DNA of 64,000 bases from Chondrus crispus (lineage: Eukaryota > Rhodophyta > Florideophyceae > Gigartinales > Gigartinaceae): positions 187,306 through 251,305 of the forward strand of contig NW_005178809.1 of assembly GCF_000350225.1 (NCBI RefSeq), given 5' to 3'. Position 1 is the first letter of the stretch. The number at the start of each line of letters is the position of its first letter. Position numbers and translations under genes: made by a program. Of the stretch, positions 49,715-59,560 are shown piece after piece. Below the pieces are notes generated by a model, which saw nothing but the letters and a program-made list of their open reading frames with translations, had not been told where the DNA came from and did not search any database.

Positions 49715-50758
49715 ATGCTCACCTTCGTCCTGTCCCCTTGCCTGCCTCTCCGCCGGCCGTCCCCGCAACTCGCGCCGGCGCATGCCCGCGCGCCGCTGAA
49801 GCGGCTGCCCGTGTCGTCGTGCGACCGATGGAAAGAGTTTTCCGTGGGACCGCCCTCAGACGACGCGCCCTCCCCCACTCCCGCGCCAACCCCGCGTCCT
49901 TCGCTCGACTGGCCGTCGTGGCGGACGTCGGGCGGCTCGATGCGCGTGCCTGCCATCCCGTTCCCGCCGCAGGAAGTCTTCCTGCCCGGCGAGTCGAAGC
50001 TGCTGCACCTGTTTGAGGCGCGCTACCTGTCGCTCTTCGAGCACGTCATCGTACACTGCGACAAGCAGTGCGCCCACGTCCTCGTCGCGCCCGGCCGCAA
50101 CGCCTTGGCCGCGCACGGCACCATTGTCCGCATCCGCGAGTGGAGGCGCCTCGATGTGGGCGTTAGTGTCAGGTTCGAGGCCGTCGGGAGACTGCGCATC
50201 AGCAAGCTGTACAACGCTTCCCCGTTCCTGCAGGCGGATGTTCATGTTGTCGACGACCACGGCTTGCAGGAAGGGGGCAAAGCTGAGGATGTCACAGAGG
50301 TGGAGACCCGCTTTTGGACCCTGTTTCGACAAGTCGTCGGTCTGTGTGTGCGCCTCGGGGAGGACCCGCTGCGGGAAAAGCTCAGCACGGCCGAGGAGAG
50401 CATTGCGGTCGTCGCGGGGAACGACGCGGATACGGAAGGGGAGACCGACTTGGTCGCAATGTCGCCGGAGGCTAGGGGAGAGTATTACGAGGAGATGCTG
50501 CTCGCGGCGGCGAGGCGCGCCGTCAATGGCGAGGACGTCCGCTTCTTTATCGTCACTAACTCCGCCGAGATGCTCTCGCGACGCGCCGCGGCCCTATCTT
50601 TTGCTGCCTGGGAGTTTTTTGAATCCACTGCGGGCATGAGGCAGAAAGCACTGGAGGAGAGGGACGCCGTCGCGAGGTTGCACTTGGTCGTGGAACAACT
50701 GGAGTTAAGGAAGAACAAGCTGGCTGCAAAGATTGCCCTGGAGAATGCCTTTTCGTAG
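49715..50758 (+). CDS. Plastid-type LON substrate-binding domain protein
   Basis: The frame is open from 49403, but ATG at 49715 gives MLTFVLSPCLPLRRPSPQLA. This Ser/Arg/Pro-rich leader without early acidic residues resembles a plastid or mitochondrial transit peptide. From about residue 85 the protein matches the N-terminal substrate-binding domain of Lon proteases: IPFPPQEVFLPGESKLLHLF, EARYLSLFEHVI, RFEAVGRLRISKLY. A helical region follows (EEYYEEMLLAAARRAV... and WEFFESTAGMRQKALEERDA), ending in a coiled coil. There is no AAA+ or protease domain, so this is a stand-alone LON-domain protein as known in plants, algae and cyanobacteria. Biochemical function is unknown; substrate binding is likely. 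Confidence 0.85.
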   Translation: MLTFVLSPCLPLRRPSPQLAPAHARAPLKRLPVSSCDRWKEFSVGPPSDDAPSPTPAPTPRPSLDWPSWRTSGGSMRVPAIPFPPQEVFLPGESKLLHLFEARYLSLFEHVIVHCDKQCAHVLVAPGRNALAAHGTIVRIREWRRLDVGVSVRFEAVGRLRISKLYNASPFLQADVHVVDDHGLQEGGKAEDVTEVETRFWTLFRQVVGLCVRLGEDPLREKLSTAEESIAVVAGNDADTEGETDLVAMSPEARGEYYEEMLLAAARRAVNGEDVRFFIVTNSAEMLSRRAAALSFAAWEFFESTAGMRQKALEERDAVARLHLVVEQLELRKNKLAAKIALENAFS

Positions 50759-52220
50759 TTGTGCGTGAGGCATCGCCGTAGGTTTGCTTGAAAATGAGTA
50801 TCAGCTACGCGCCAGAAGTGTTTGCTACTAGTGCCGTGATGTAACATCGAGACGTAGTCTTTCCGGTGTGGGATTGATATGCCGAAGGCACTCTACAATG
50901 GAATAAAGAGGCTGTATGTGAAGTTTTCAAACTCAAAGCTCGGGCCTGGGACGGCTCGTACGCCCGGCATACAGGCTGTAGTGCTGGTCAATTGTATCTC
51001 TTTTGTTTGTAAGGAGAACGGAAAACGCTCTGCATCTTATCTCGATATGAAATCGTCTCTTCGAGTCTAGAATACTGAAGGTTCGCACGGTCTCGGTTGG
51101 TGCAGATGCTGTCTACAGGAAAGTCCGCCGGGGCCAACAGAGAGCCGCACCATTAAATCTCTTACAATATCTCCAGATGAATGCGAGGCTTTCAAAAAAC
51201 AGCAAAGTGGCAGAAGGGCCAGTTGGAACACTGGCATGGAAAAAATACGCCTTAATGGAATCAACACTTTTTGCAACCGTACTCTCTAAAACCCTCTTGT
51301 ACTGCCTTGCACATATTACAGTTGAAGAGCCAGAACTAGTAAAATACTTATCACACACCGGTCCGTAGGGTGCAGTCGGGTGGCACCAATTTCAGAAGTG
51401 AGAAGGTCGTGTATGGTTATCCACCGGTCCCGGCAAATACCCTTGTAAGCTGTTTGCTAAAGGATCGCTCATGTGGGTATCAGAACTCTTCACCGGCTTC
51501 CCTCCACAATTTCGAAGGAGATCACTTCTTAATAATCCTCGGGGTTTTTTTAGAGACAATAGGTCACTGGCGAAACGCCTGATATCTTAAACCGCTTTGC
51601 GAAAAATGGAACGTTCACGTGAGACAGGTCCTGTCGCCAAATTTTGGAGCATGCTCACAATGCTTAAGAACACGAGATCCAGGCGACGGGCCATCGTCTA
51701 CCAACATTGCAAAGGGTCAGTTTTGTTGAGTGAACAAAGGCCGTTCCTGTGGCACCAACGGGGCACGTTGACTGCAGAGACTCTGTGTGGGGCACTGCAG
51801 ATGCCAACGCAAATCGATAGCTGGGTTCATCACAACGCCTTTTCGAAGTTAGCAAACATCTCACATGTCTGATGGGGCCATGCCAGTTTCATCGTGATTG
51901 ATCTCAGCCCTCCTAGACTATCAAAAGCAACCATACGATCTGCAATTTAAAATGCACATGAGAGAGGTTGAAGCTTCTGTTCTCACTTTCGTACAAACTG
52001 CAACTCGTTTTATACAGCGTATGCAAGATACGAAGTGTGTACACCTTTGAACAGCGGCAATACATAGACCCATCTACAGAGCATCCACATTTGTGTCGCA
52101 CGCTTGCTCATAAGCTGTACACTATTTTGTCGATCTCCTTCACAGAACGTTGCTTCGATTACTGAGTTGGGCTACATAAGAGAATACCAGAGTGGAATCG
52201 GATCTCTTGTGGATACCTCA
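50759..52220. other. Intergenic stretch of about 1.4 kb
   Basis: Overlapping short frames (50879-51872) show no protein-like features. No repeats of note were seen. It should contain the 3' end of the LON gene and the promoter of the next plus-strand gene. Confidence 0.4.
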
Positions 52221-53621
52221 ATGCGCAATTTTGGTGTCTTCATCTTCAGCGGCATGGGAGGCCTAGGAATGGCCATGTCTGCGGCTTTGCTCCGTCGTCT
52301 TTTCTCTGGTGGAACAGGAAAGGTACGTAAACTTGTTGTTGAGGATGAAACCACTGTCTTCGATAACGGGCACGAAACTGCAGAGGATGAAAAAGATGTA
52401 GTCAGCCGGATGGGCGAGTCTTCAGCCTTCCTGCCTGATGAAAAAGCCCCTGGTGTGGTGCGAGGCTTTGACGTATATTCCGTGGAGACAACCGTCTGCT
52501 CTTTTTCTGGGAATATTACCAAACGAATAGAAGACACTTCCCCGCACTCTCCTCGCGAAGCATCTGTCTTGCCTCCAAAAGAGCCTGAAGCAGCAAATCG
52601 CGCACTGGCATGTGAATCCTGCATTTCGGACATTCTGGAGCAGGGGTTGAGTAGCGAGGATGGCCTCTCCAGCGGTGAAACTATTCTTCACGTTGAAGAA
52701 TATGTGCTTGAATCACCTCAGCTAAGCCCAACAAACAGCTTCTGCAAGTCTTCAAAGACTAATGTTTTTCACCACGCTCCATTATTTGAGAACAACAGAT
52801 GTGGCTCTGGGAAAGGATCGAGTCCGCTGTTCGAAGAATGCTCCCGCATGCCCGATGTCCAGGCATCCGACATGTCTGTACAAAGCGGCGCGAACAGGAC
52901 AGTCATCCATCACGATCAAAAGCCTTTTTGCACGGGAGTTGCTGCAATTCGAGATGAGTACGATGGTGACGATACCTCCATATCTAGCCGTTCAGGTAGC
53001 ACATCTGACGCGGAGAGCAGAGTCCAATATCAGTCTGAAACACCATCGATATTGGTTTCTGCTATTCAAGAAAGTGCCATAGAAGATGCTCGAACAACTC
53101 CTTCCGTAGAAATATTGAATTCAAGGGAAGATACATCAATTGTCGCTGGCACATCACCGCCCCGTCAACTCGATGAAACAGTCAAGCCAGTTCTCATGGA
53201 AATTTCTGCGATTCCACTGAACAATTCGCAAGCTGTGAATGATCCACTGATTCATGATACCCTTCACGCCACCGAGATTGATGTATTTGCTCAGTCTCGA
53301 CTTAACCGAAATTCAAGACTAGACGTAGAGGCGCAAAAGAGCCCCCCTGCCACGGCGAACGGAGGGAAAACTGCAAAATGTACTGAGGCACAGCCACCCT
53401 CTCCCCCGGCAGAGCACGAGCACCCACAAATCGCGGTTTTCTATAATCCCAAAGATCACTCCAAGGAGAATGAGATGCCTGCTCCACCTGTTCGATCAGT
53501 TTCGCAAAAGATCCGTCGGAGGGTTTTTAGGTCGAAGCAATCTTCACGAGGAGACGATAGACGTCGCAGCATGCGTCTTAAGTTTACTCCTCTGCGCAGA
53601 ATTAAGAGAAGCAACAAGTAG
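52221..53621 (+). CDS. Hypothetical protein with N-terminal hydrophobic segment
   Basis: I do not recognise this protein. From ATG at 52221 (the frame is open from 52104) it is 466 residues. It starts with a short hydrophobic stretch, GVFIFSGMGGLGMAMSAALL followed by RR, that could be a membrane anchor or signal. The rest is Ser/Glu/Pro-rich and probably disordered (SPHSPREASVLPPKEPEAAN, TSISSRSGSTSDAESR). The last 60 residues are strongly basic (KIRRRVFRSKQSSRGDDRRR, RRIKRSNK) with nuclear-signal character. No enzyme motif is seen. Single-exon structure and host-gene neighbours favour a real gene. Confidence 0.6.
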   Translation: MRNFGVFIFSGMGGLGMAMSAALLRRLFSGGTGKVRKLVVEDETTVFDNGHETAEDEKDVVSRMGESSAFLPDEKAPGVVRGFDVYSVETTVCSFSGNITKRIEDTSPHSPREASVLPPKEPEAANRALACESCISDILEQGLSSEDGLSSGETILHVEEYVLESPQLSPTNSFCKSSKTNVFHHAPLFENNRCGSGKGSSPLFEECSRMPDVQASDMSVQSGANRTVIHHDQKPFCTGVAAIRDEYDGDDTSISSRSGSTSDAESRVQYQSETPSILVSAIQESAIEDARTTPSVEILNSREDTSIVAGTSPPRQLDETVKPVLMEISAIPLNNSQAVNDPLIHDTLHATEIDVFAQSRLNRNSRLDVEAQKSPPATANGGKTAKCTEAQPPSPPAEHEHPQIAVFYNPKDHSKENEMPAPPVRSVSQKIRRRVFRSKQSSRGDDRRRSMRLKFTPLRRIKRSNK

Positions 53622-54061
53622 TCTATAGGTCACATACCTTTTGAATTCTAGGGCTAATCAGGGAGAGCGTAAAAAGAGGAGAATGTACCTGCTTGGGTTG
53701 CTTACTGGGGAGCTGTTTGTGCCTTTTTTTGAAAGCGACTGCGATGTGGGGCCCCCTTACGAAAGCCCGACATGGGAGTGTGAATTGCTCAAGATTAACT
53801 TTTTTCCCCGTGAAGCTCCGGCGTTCAAGCATTGTTAAACATTGAGTGTATCTAAACCCTAACAGACCGAAGTCGATGTGGTGCATCCCAAAATTGATCG
53901 TGGCTCTAAGCCTGTTTCCAAACTTGATGGGTGAAGGTACAAAAATCTCGGGTGCAGAATATGCACTGATGGGTACACGCAGGGGCACAGCACGTATGTG
54001 GTATAAGGAATCGTCTACCCCTTGGTTCCGCGATTTAAAAAACAAAAATGGTAGGCATGCT
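53622..54061. other. Convergent intergenic interval
   Basis: Lies between the stop of the plus-strand hypothetical gene and the stop of isoamylase. Small overlapping frames only. Confidence 0.4.
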
Positions 54062-56215
54062 TCACGCCTCCGGAAGGTTGCTTATTTCAACAGATTCGAA
54101 TGCCTGGACTACGTCATCCAATTTTTGACCCTCCCCATCTCTGCCGTTCTGGCGCAAAAGAAGACAAGAGAATGGCATGATTTTGTACGAGCTGCCACCG
54201 TCCAGCTTTGCGGCCTGCCCTTCATCGGCGAAATCTTTCGGTGGTTCAAGGTTGGAGTCTATGACCCTCTCCCAGCCGCCGTGCACATGTGGCAGCTGCA
54301 GGTCTCGACTTTCCCCCCCGGCATTGAAAGCTACGTATATCTCACACGCACCCTTGAACGACATGGCAAGAAAGTTGTAAGAGGACTTCCAATCTGGCTG
54401 TCCGCCATTGCTTCCGTGCCAGGCAATGTCACGGTCGGATAAAAATGTGTCATGTTGCAGCGAACTCACTGAACGGCGCAGACGCACGAGCTTGGAGGTG
54501 AACCGCATGAGCCCATGTTTGTCGGCCTTCGCAGCCCCCCAATCAAACCAAGTCAGTTCTGAGTCCTGGCACCAGCCGTTATTGTTGCCCTTCTTAGTGT
54601 GACCATACTCATCTCCCATAGTGAGCATGGGCGTGCCGGCGGCGACGAGAAGTGCGACGAGCATGTTTTTCATTTGCCGCCGCCGAAGTGCGAGAATGTT
54701 GCCATCCGACGTGTCACCTTCCGCGCCGCAGTTCCAAGAATTATTATGCGCTTCGCCGTCATTATTGTTCTCACCATTTTGGTGGTTGTGCTTCTTGTCG
54801 TATGCGACCAAGTCGTGCATGGAAAAGCCGTCATGTGCCGTGATAAAATTGATCGAGTGGAAGGGCTTGCGCCCGTCGCCATACAAGTCTTGCGAACCGC
54901 ATAAGCGAGTTGCAAACTCACCAATCATACCACCATCTCCTTTGACAAAACGGCGCACACAGTCCCGAAACTTGCCATTCCACTCAGCCCACACACCAAA
55001 GTGAGGAAAGGTGCCAACCTGATAAAGGCCACCACAATCCCATGGCTCCGCGATAAGCTTGACGTCCCTCATAGTAGGGTCTTTCGTCATGCGTTCGATA
55101 ATAGGGGGGTCGGCAAGCGGCTCGCCATCCACACCACGACATAATATGCTGGCCAGGTCGAAGCGGAAGCCATCGACACCCATTTCATGAGCCCAGTAGC
55201 GTAAGCTGGCACATATGAGCTCCTGTGTGGCCGGATTGTTCGAGTTGACGGTGTTGCCGCATCCAGAGTGATTGACAAAGGTGTGGCCACCATCGCGGAG
55301 CACGTAGTAAGAAAACGGGGCGAGTGTCTTCATGCCGTAAAACCCGGGGCCGACGAAGTCTAGCCCCATTTCTGCGGTATGATTGTACACGACGTCAAGG
55401 ATGACCTCGATGCCCTCCCGATGCAGCTCGCGCACCATGTATTTAAATTCTGCGAGTACCTGCGCGGGGGACGAGCCGTCGCGGCCGAAGCGGTTCATCG
55501 GGGCGAAGAAGGCGACGGTGGAATAGCCCCAGTACTGACTGAGCGGCTTGTTAGATTCGGGGTTGATGTGGCTCCACTCGCGCTCATTGTACTCCATGAC
55601 CGGGAGCAGCTCGACGACATTGACGCCGAGGCTCTTCAGATACGGGATCCTCTCCACAACACCAACGAAGCTACCCGCACTCCCTTTCAGTTTAGTGGGC
55701 CCTATATCGGGAGCCCTCTTTGAGAAGCCGCGCACGTGCAGCTCGTATATGACCATGTCCTTCCAAGCGATGCGTGGCTTGGCTACATCCTGCCAATCGA
55801 ACACCGTCGGGGGCGCGACGAGCGCGCGCGGGGAGTACTGCTCCGTTTTTGAGCTACGATCATTGAACGCGGCTGGGCCGACTGGGGAATCGAGGACCGT
55901 GGCCCACGGGTCGAGGCAGACGTTGGAGCGCCAGCGCGGGTCCTTATCGCGGCCCACGCGCCACGCGTACGCCGCGGCGGCGGGGACGGGGGGGACCAGC
56001 TCGACGTGCCACACGTGGCCCGTGCGGTTTAGGGAGGGGTCCAGCGGGTGGACGGATTCCGTGGCGTCGACGGTGAGTAGCAGGGCGACGGAGGTGGTCT
56101 CGCGCGCGTAGATGGCGAAGTTGGTGCCGCGGGAAGTCGGCGACGCGCCGTATGGAAGCGCGCGGCCGGCGTGTACCGTGCGCGCGGACGGATTTTTGGG
56201 GGCTGTGCCTGGCAT
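54062..56215 (-). CDS. ISA: Isoamylase-type starch debranching enzyme (GH13)
   Basis: From ATG at 56215 the protein has 717 residues. The frame is open further upstream, but that part is a Pro/Ser-rich leader translation. It has an N-terminal CBM48-like region (GASPTSRGTNFAIYARETTS) and a GH13 barrel. The nucleophile is Asp353 (VDGFRFDLAS), the acid/base Glu390 (LIAEPWDCGG) and the transition-state stabiliser Asp462 (FITAHDGFS); VILDVVYNHT is the first conserved region. It cleaves alpha-1,6 branches of starch or glycogen. The start shows no transit peptide (MPGTAPKNPSARTVHAGRAL), which fits cytosolic floridean starch in red algae. It is head-to-head with the cyclophilin gene, 356 bases apart. 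Which isoamylase class it belongs to (ISA1 or ISA3-like) cannot be settled by eye. Confidence 0.95.
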   Translation of the reverse strand: MPGTAPKNPSARTVHAGRALPYGASPTSRGTNFAIYARETTSVALLLTVDATESVHPLDPSLNRTGHVWHVELVPPVPAAAAYAWRVGRDKDPRWRSNVCLDPWATVLDSPVGPAAFNDRSSKTEQYSPRALVAPPTVFDWQDVAKPRIAWKDMVIYELHVRGFSKRAPDIGPTKLKGSAGSFVGVVERIPYLKSLGVNVVELLPVMEYNEREWSHINPESNKPLSQYWGYSTVAFFAPMNRFGRDGSSPAQVLAEFKYMVRELHREGIEVILDVVYNHTAEMGLDFVGPGFYGMKTLAPFSYYVLRDGGHTFVNHSGCGNTVNSNNPATQELICASLRYWAHEMGVDGFRFDLASILCRGVDGEPLADPPIIERMTKDPTMRDVKLIAEPWDCGGLYQVGTFPHFGVWAEWNGKFRDCVRRFVKGDGGMIGEFATRLCGSQDLYGDGRKPFHSINFITAHDGFSMHDLVAYDKKHNHQNGENNNDGEAHNNSWNCGAEGDTSDGNILALRRRQMKNMLVALLVAAGTPMLTMGDEYGHTKKGNNNGWCQDSELTWFDWGAAKADKHGLMRFTSKLVRLRRSVSSLQHDTFLSDRDIAWHGSNGGQPDWKSSYNFLAMSFKGACEIYVAFNAGGESRDLQLPHVHGGWERVIDSNLEPPKDFADEGQAAKLDGGSSYKIMPFSCLLLRQNGRDGEGQKLDDVVQAFESVEISNLPEA

Positions 56216-56571
56216 CGTGAACGGAGGGGCAAAGGGAGGGAGAGGGTTTGGCGAGGCGGGAGCTAGAGGGAGAGTGGAAGGGGAGGGCGATGGTGCGGTG
56301 GATGGGGGGATAGCAGGTCGAAAAAAAATCAGATGCAGGACAAGGTGAGATGTACGGCACGGTGTACACGTGGAATGGGGACACTTGCTGCACAACCAGA
56401 GTCGTTGCTGTCGCACGGCGATTGGCTTCTTTTGAATGCCACCAGACTTCCCGTACAGCAGTGCGACGAATCGGGTACGATCGGCGCCTCGGCAATCGAG
56501 CTCATGCAAAACCTTCCCCCCAGGGCGCCCCATCGCTCCTCCCGCACCCCCATCATCCGCCCCGCCGCACC
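56216..56571. promoter_or_regulatory. Bidirectional promoter region, isoamylase/cyclophilin
   Basis: 356 bases between divergent start codons. The isoamylase side is rich in ctccc/gggag runs; the middle (56335-56460) is less GC-rich. No TATA box was recognised on either strand. Confidence 0.5.
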
Positions 56572-57831
56572 ATGCCGCACCACCTCGCCTTCTCGACGGC
56601 GACGCCTTCAGTGGTGTCTACCAAATCATCCGTGCACGGGCGCGCGGTGTCTTCTCCGCGCGGGACGCGAGTCGTGAGCGTGCCCCGCGCCGCGCGTCCG
56701 GCGCGCGTGGCGATGGACATGTCGGGCTTCATGGAGGCGGTGTCGCGGCGTGGGCTGCTTAACAACCTCATCACTGCGGGATTCATCGGCACCGCGCTCT
56801 GGATCATAGCCACGCCCGCCGAGAAGATGAGGCCAGCATCCGCGTCCGGCAACGGCGAGATGGCCGATCCTGCGGACGCTAAGGTCACGTCTAAGGTGTT
56901 TTTTGACGTCACTATCGGCGGCGAGACTGCTGGCAAGATCGTCATTGGGCTTTTCGGAGACGACTTGCCTAAGACGGTCAGGAACTTTGAAGCTTTGGCG
57001 ACAGGGGAGGAGGGTTTCGGCTTTAGAGATAGTATTGTACATCGCAGTATTAAGGGATTCATGGCACAGGGCGGTGATTTTACGGTACGTCATTACTCAA
57101 TTTTGGCTTGCGGATTCGCACTAGGCCCGGAGGGACACGCGTTTGGTTCTAACGAATATTGTTGTGTTTGCGCGTTTGCGCCTGCGATGAGGTCGGAGCA
57201 GAAAGCGAATGGCACCGGCGGCAAGTCCATATACGGCGGTAATTGTGCGTCAGTGCATCTTGATATTCGTTTTACCATTACTTGCTTGCTTAGCTTTATT
57301 ACTAACGCGTTTTTTGCTTTTTGTTTTGTTTTTGTTTTATCTCATCGTGAGTTAGTCAAGGATGAGGGTTTCAAGTTTTCTCATACTTCGGCTGGTCTAT
57401 TGAGCATGGCTAATGCTGGGCCCGACACCAATGGTATGTACTGCGGACTTCACTGTAACATCCGTGCCGCGTTTTCCGTTTACTAACCCTTGTTCTCTGA
57501 ATCTACTTCCATTTGAAATACCCCAGGTTCACAGTTTTTCATCACATATGGTACGTTGAAGTCTTGCCCAGTGGTTCAAGAGCATGCGCATTGCAGCGGT
57601 CGAACGAGTTTTCGCGGAAATATATATCTAACCCAGGATCGTCACTACAAATCAAAAACCATGCGCCGTCCTCTAGCGAAAACGCCGTGGCTCGACGGTA
57701 AGCACGTACTGTTCGGGCGTGTCATCGAAGGCATGGAGACTCTCCGCAAAATCGAGTCCACCAAGACGGGCGCCCGGGACATGCCCGTATCTCAGGTGAA
57801 GTTTACCAACACCGGGATTGTTGAAGAGTGA
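56572..57831 (+). CDS. Thylakoid-lumen cyclophilin (peptidyl-prolyl isomerase), five exons
   Basis: Proposed exons are 56572-57084, 57202-57238, 57356-57433, 57527-57550 and 57677-57831, all with GT-AG introns. Their sum, 807 bases, keeps frame and gives 268 residues. The leader [20 protein letters not shown] is Ser/Thr-rich like a plastid transit peptide. It is followed by [20 protein letters not shown], a twin-arginine plus hydrophobic core as in Tat-type lumen signals. The mature domain has [59 protein letters not shown] and [19 protein letters not shown], all typical of cyclophilin A-like folds. It should catalyse proline cis-trans isomerisation. The exon 2/3 junction reads two residues short against the family, so a missed microexon or different splice site is possible. 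Confidence 0.85.
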
Positions 57832-58235
57832 TTATGATGAATGCAAATGCAGTTTCAACTTGCGGAGGGCAGCGTTCCACAGCGGACACCAAATGCGAAC
57901 AGAGACTCATATGTATCGCAACGGAACATATGAAGACGTTGCGTGTGTATGGTTTTATAGGAGTCTGGTGTCTCCATCGCGGATTTTCCTCACGGAGAGC
58001 GGAAAGGAATTAGGTTTTCTATAAAAATAAATTCTTCCCCGTTCCCTTACATAATTTTTCATACCTGCAGTACCCTACTCTCTGTCCAGTGCACACAAAC
58101 TGTACCACGCCTACTGTGTGTACGAAACCCTCTGCGTGCAATCTCTATCTTTTTGCGGCAACTGCAAAGTAGCGATTCCTCGCGCTCTGTGGATGCGTCT
58201 GCAAAAGAATCCAAAGGGGAGCGACTCCTCCACAC
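57832..58235. other. Intergenic between cyclophilin and SAC3-type gene
   Basis: Same-strand neighbours. It includes ataaaaataaattcttc near 58021-58040, an AT-rich patch that could hold cleavage signals or a promoter. Nothing else was seen. Confidence 0.4.
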
Positions 58236-59363
58236 ATGTATCGCGGCGGGGATGACCAACGTGAGGAAGGACACTGGCGGAGAGGTACGGGGTCTTGGCG
58301 TAGAGGTGCCCGCGGAAGAGGCCGCCCGCGCTCCTTTCGACAATACGATTCGACCATCCAAAGACCTGCGCTGACGAGAGAGGAACAAGATAGAAGGGCG
58401 CAGCGAGAGCAGAGGTTTACTAGCGAAGGGAGTGGCTCCACTGTATCTGCCCGGGACTGGTCGTCGAGGATTGGGAGGGATATTGCCCAGGCAGCGAATG
58501 CAGAGAAGGAAGCGGTGGAGAAACGTCCGCTACGAGAAGCGATAGGCTTTGGCCGTGCGGTCGGCCTGTCACGCGTCCCAGATGCTGCACTGTCAAAGTC
58601 TCGTTCTACAATGGAAGGCCGTTTAGAGGACTTGCTTAGAAGAACGAGACAACTAGAGGGGGAAGGGCTCGCTCTCATGGGTATTGGCGAGGGAGGTCCT
58701 GTGTCAATGTCGAAAAGTGAAGTGGTGCAAGCCTGGGATTCAATACTTAGCGGCTTTCGGCAACTGACAATGGCCATTACAGCCACGTCCCTCAAAGACG
58801 TGAAGACGCTGACCCTGAACATATACGAGGGAGCGGCAGATGCGTCGTTATTGGGGGGAAACATGAGCTTTTATCTTGCGTGCCAAAGTCGACTCGTGTC
58901 CGATATATACACTGACTACGCAGCTGCTTCCCCTGCTACTGCACGTAGAGACGAGTTTGTTGGATATTCGCTTCTCTATTTTGGCGTGTTTTCCGTTGAC
59001 AATCTTGAACTCGCAACAATAATGAAACGCATAACACCGAAAATGTACAAGTCACAGTACGTGAATTTTGGCATGGCCGCGGTCACCGCGACCATACATC
59101 GAGATGCTACAAAATTCTTTTCCCTGTTCAAGACTGGCAGCATTCGACAAAAGACACTTATGAGCTCTTCGATTGACCCTATGAAAGCCATTGCCTTGAA
59201 AACGATCATTCGTTCGTATCTTGCTTTGGAGAAAAGCGTAGCGATATCTCGGCTCGGTCTCGAGTCACATGCTGACTTTCTGCGCCTTTTGAAAGCCGAG
59301 AGACCAGACCTTATCCCAAATAATGCGACAGAAGCCGCCGAATTCAAATTTCGACGAAAGTGA
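58236..59363 (+). CDS. SAC3/GANP/THP3-type protein
   Basis: A 375-residue protein. Residues 1-45 are RG-rich (WRRGTGSWRRGARGRGRPR), as in RNA-binding proteins. Residues about 165-365 match the SAC3/GANP/THP3 domain: NMSFYLACQSRLVSDIY (compare the QCQSQL signature of the family), DEFVGYSLLYFGVF, then helical repeats to EFKFRRK. Family members belong to TREX-2 (SAC3) or splicing/transcription complexes (THP3/LENG8) and couple transcription to mRNA export. Length and the F-x-x-CQS-x-L signature favour the THP3/LENG8-like branch, but I cannot separate them by eye. It is convergent with WDR48, 197 bases between stops. Confidence 0.72.
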   Translation: MYRGGDDQREEGHWRRGTGSWRRGARGRGRPRSFRQYDSTIQRPALTREEQDRRAQREQRFTSEGSGSTVSARDWSSRIGRDIAQAANAEKEAVEKRPLREAIGFGRAVGLSRVPDAALSKSRSTMEGRLEDLLRRTRQLEGEGLALMGIGEGGPVSMSKSEVVQAWDSILSGFRQLTMAITATSLKDVKTLTLNIYEGAADASLLGGNMSFYLACQSRLVSDIYTDYAAASPATARRDEFVGYSLLYFGVFSVDNLELATIMKRITPKMYKSQYVNFGMAAVTATIHRDATKFFSLFKTGSIRQKTLMSSSIDPMKAIALKTIIRSYLALEKSVAISRLGLESHADFLRLLKAERPDLIPNNATEAAEFKFRRK

Positions 59364-59560
59364 ACAGTTCACATCATGCGTTACATGGTATCGTAGTTCT
59401 GCTGAACTAGCTGCACAGCAAAATGTCGAAATCGATTTCAGCGCAGAGAACTCGCTTGAGCCTTTCTCTTGCTCTCCTCAAATGCCAGGACGGATTGAGG
59501 GCGCGCGGCTTAGTTGAGCATGCATCTCGGTCAGAAAGTTGTGGGTACAAAATGTAAACA

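Noticed and set aside
56350-57486. Uninterrupted 378-codon cyclophilin ORF
   Set aside because: After residue GGDFT the continuous translation loses homology; GT-AG splicing restores the family sequence and ends at 57831.
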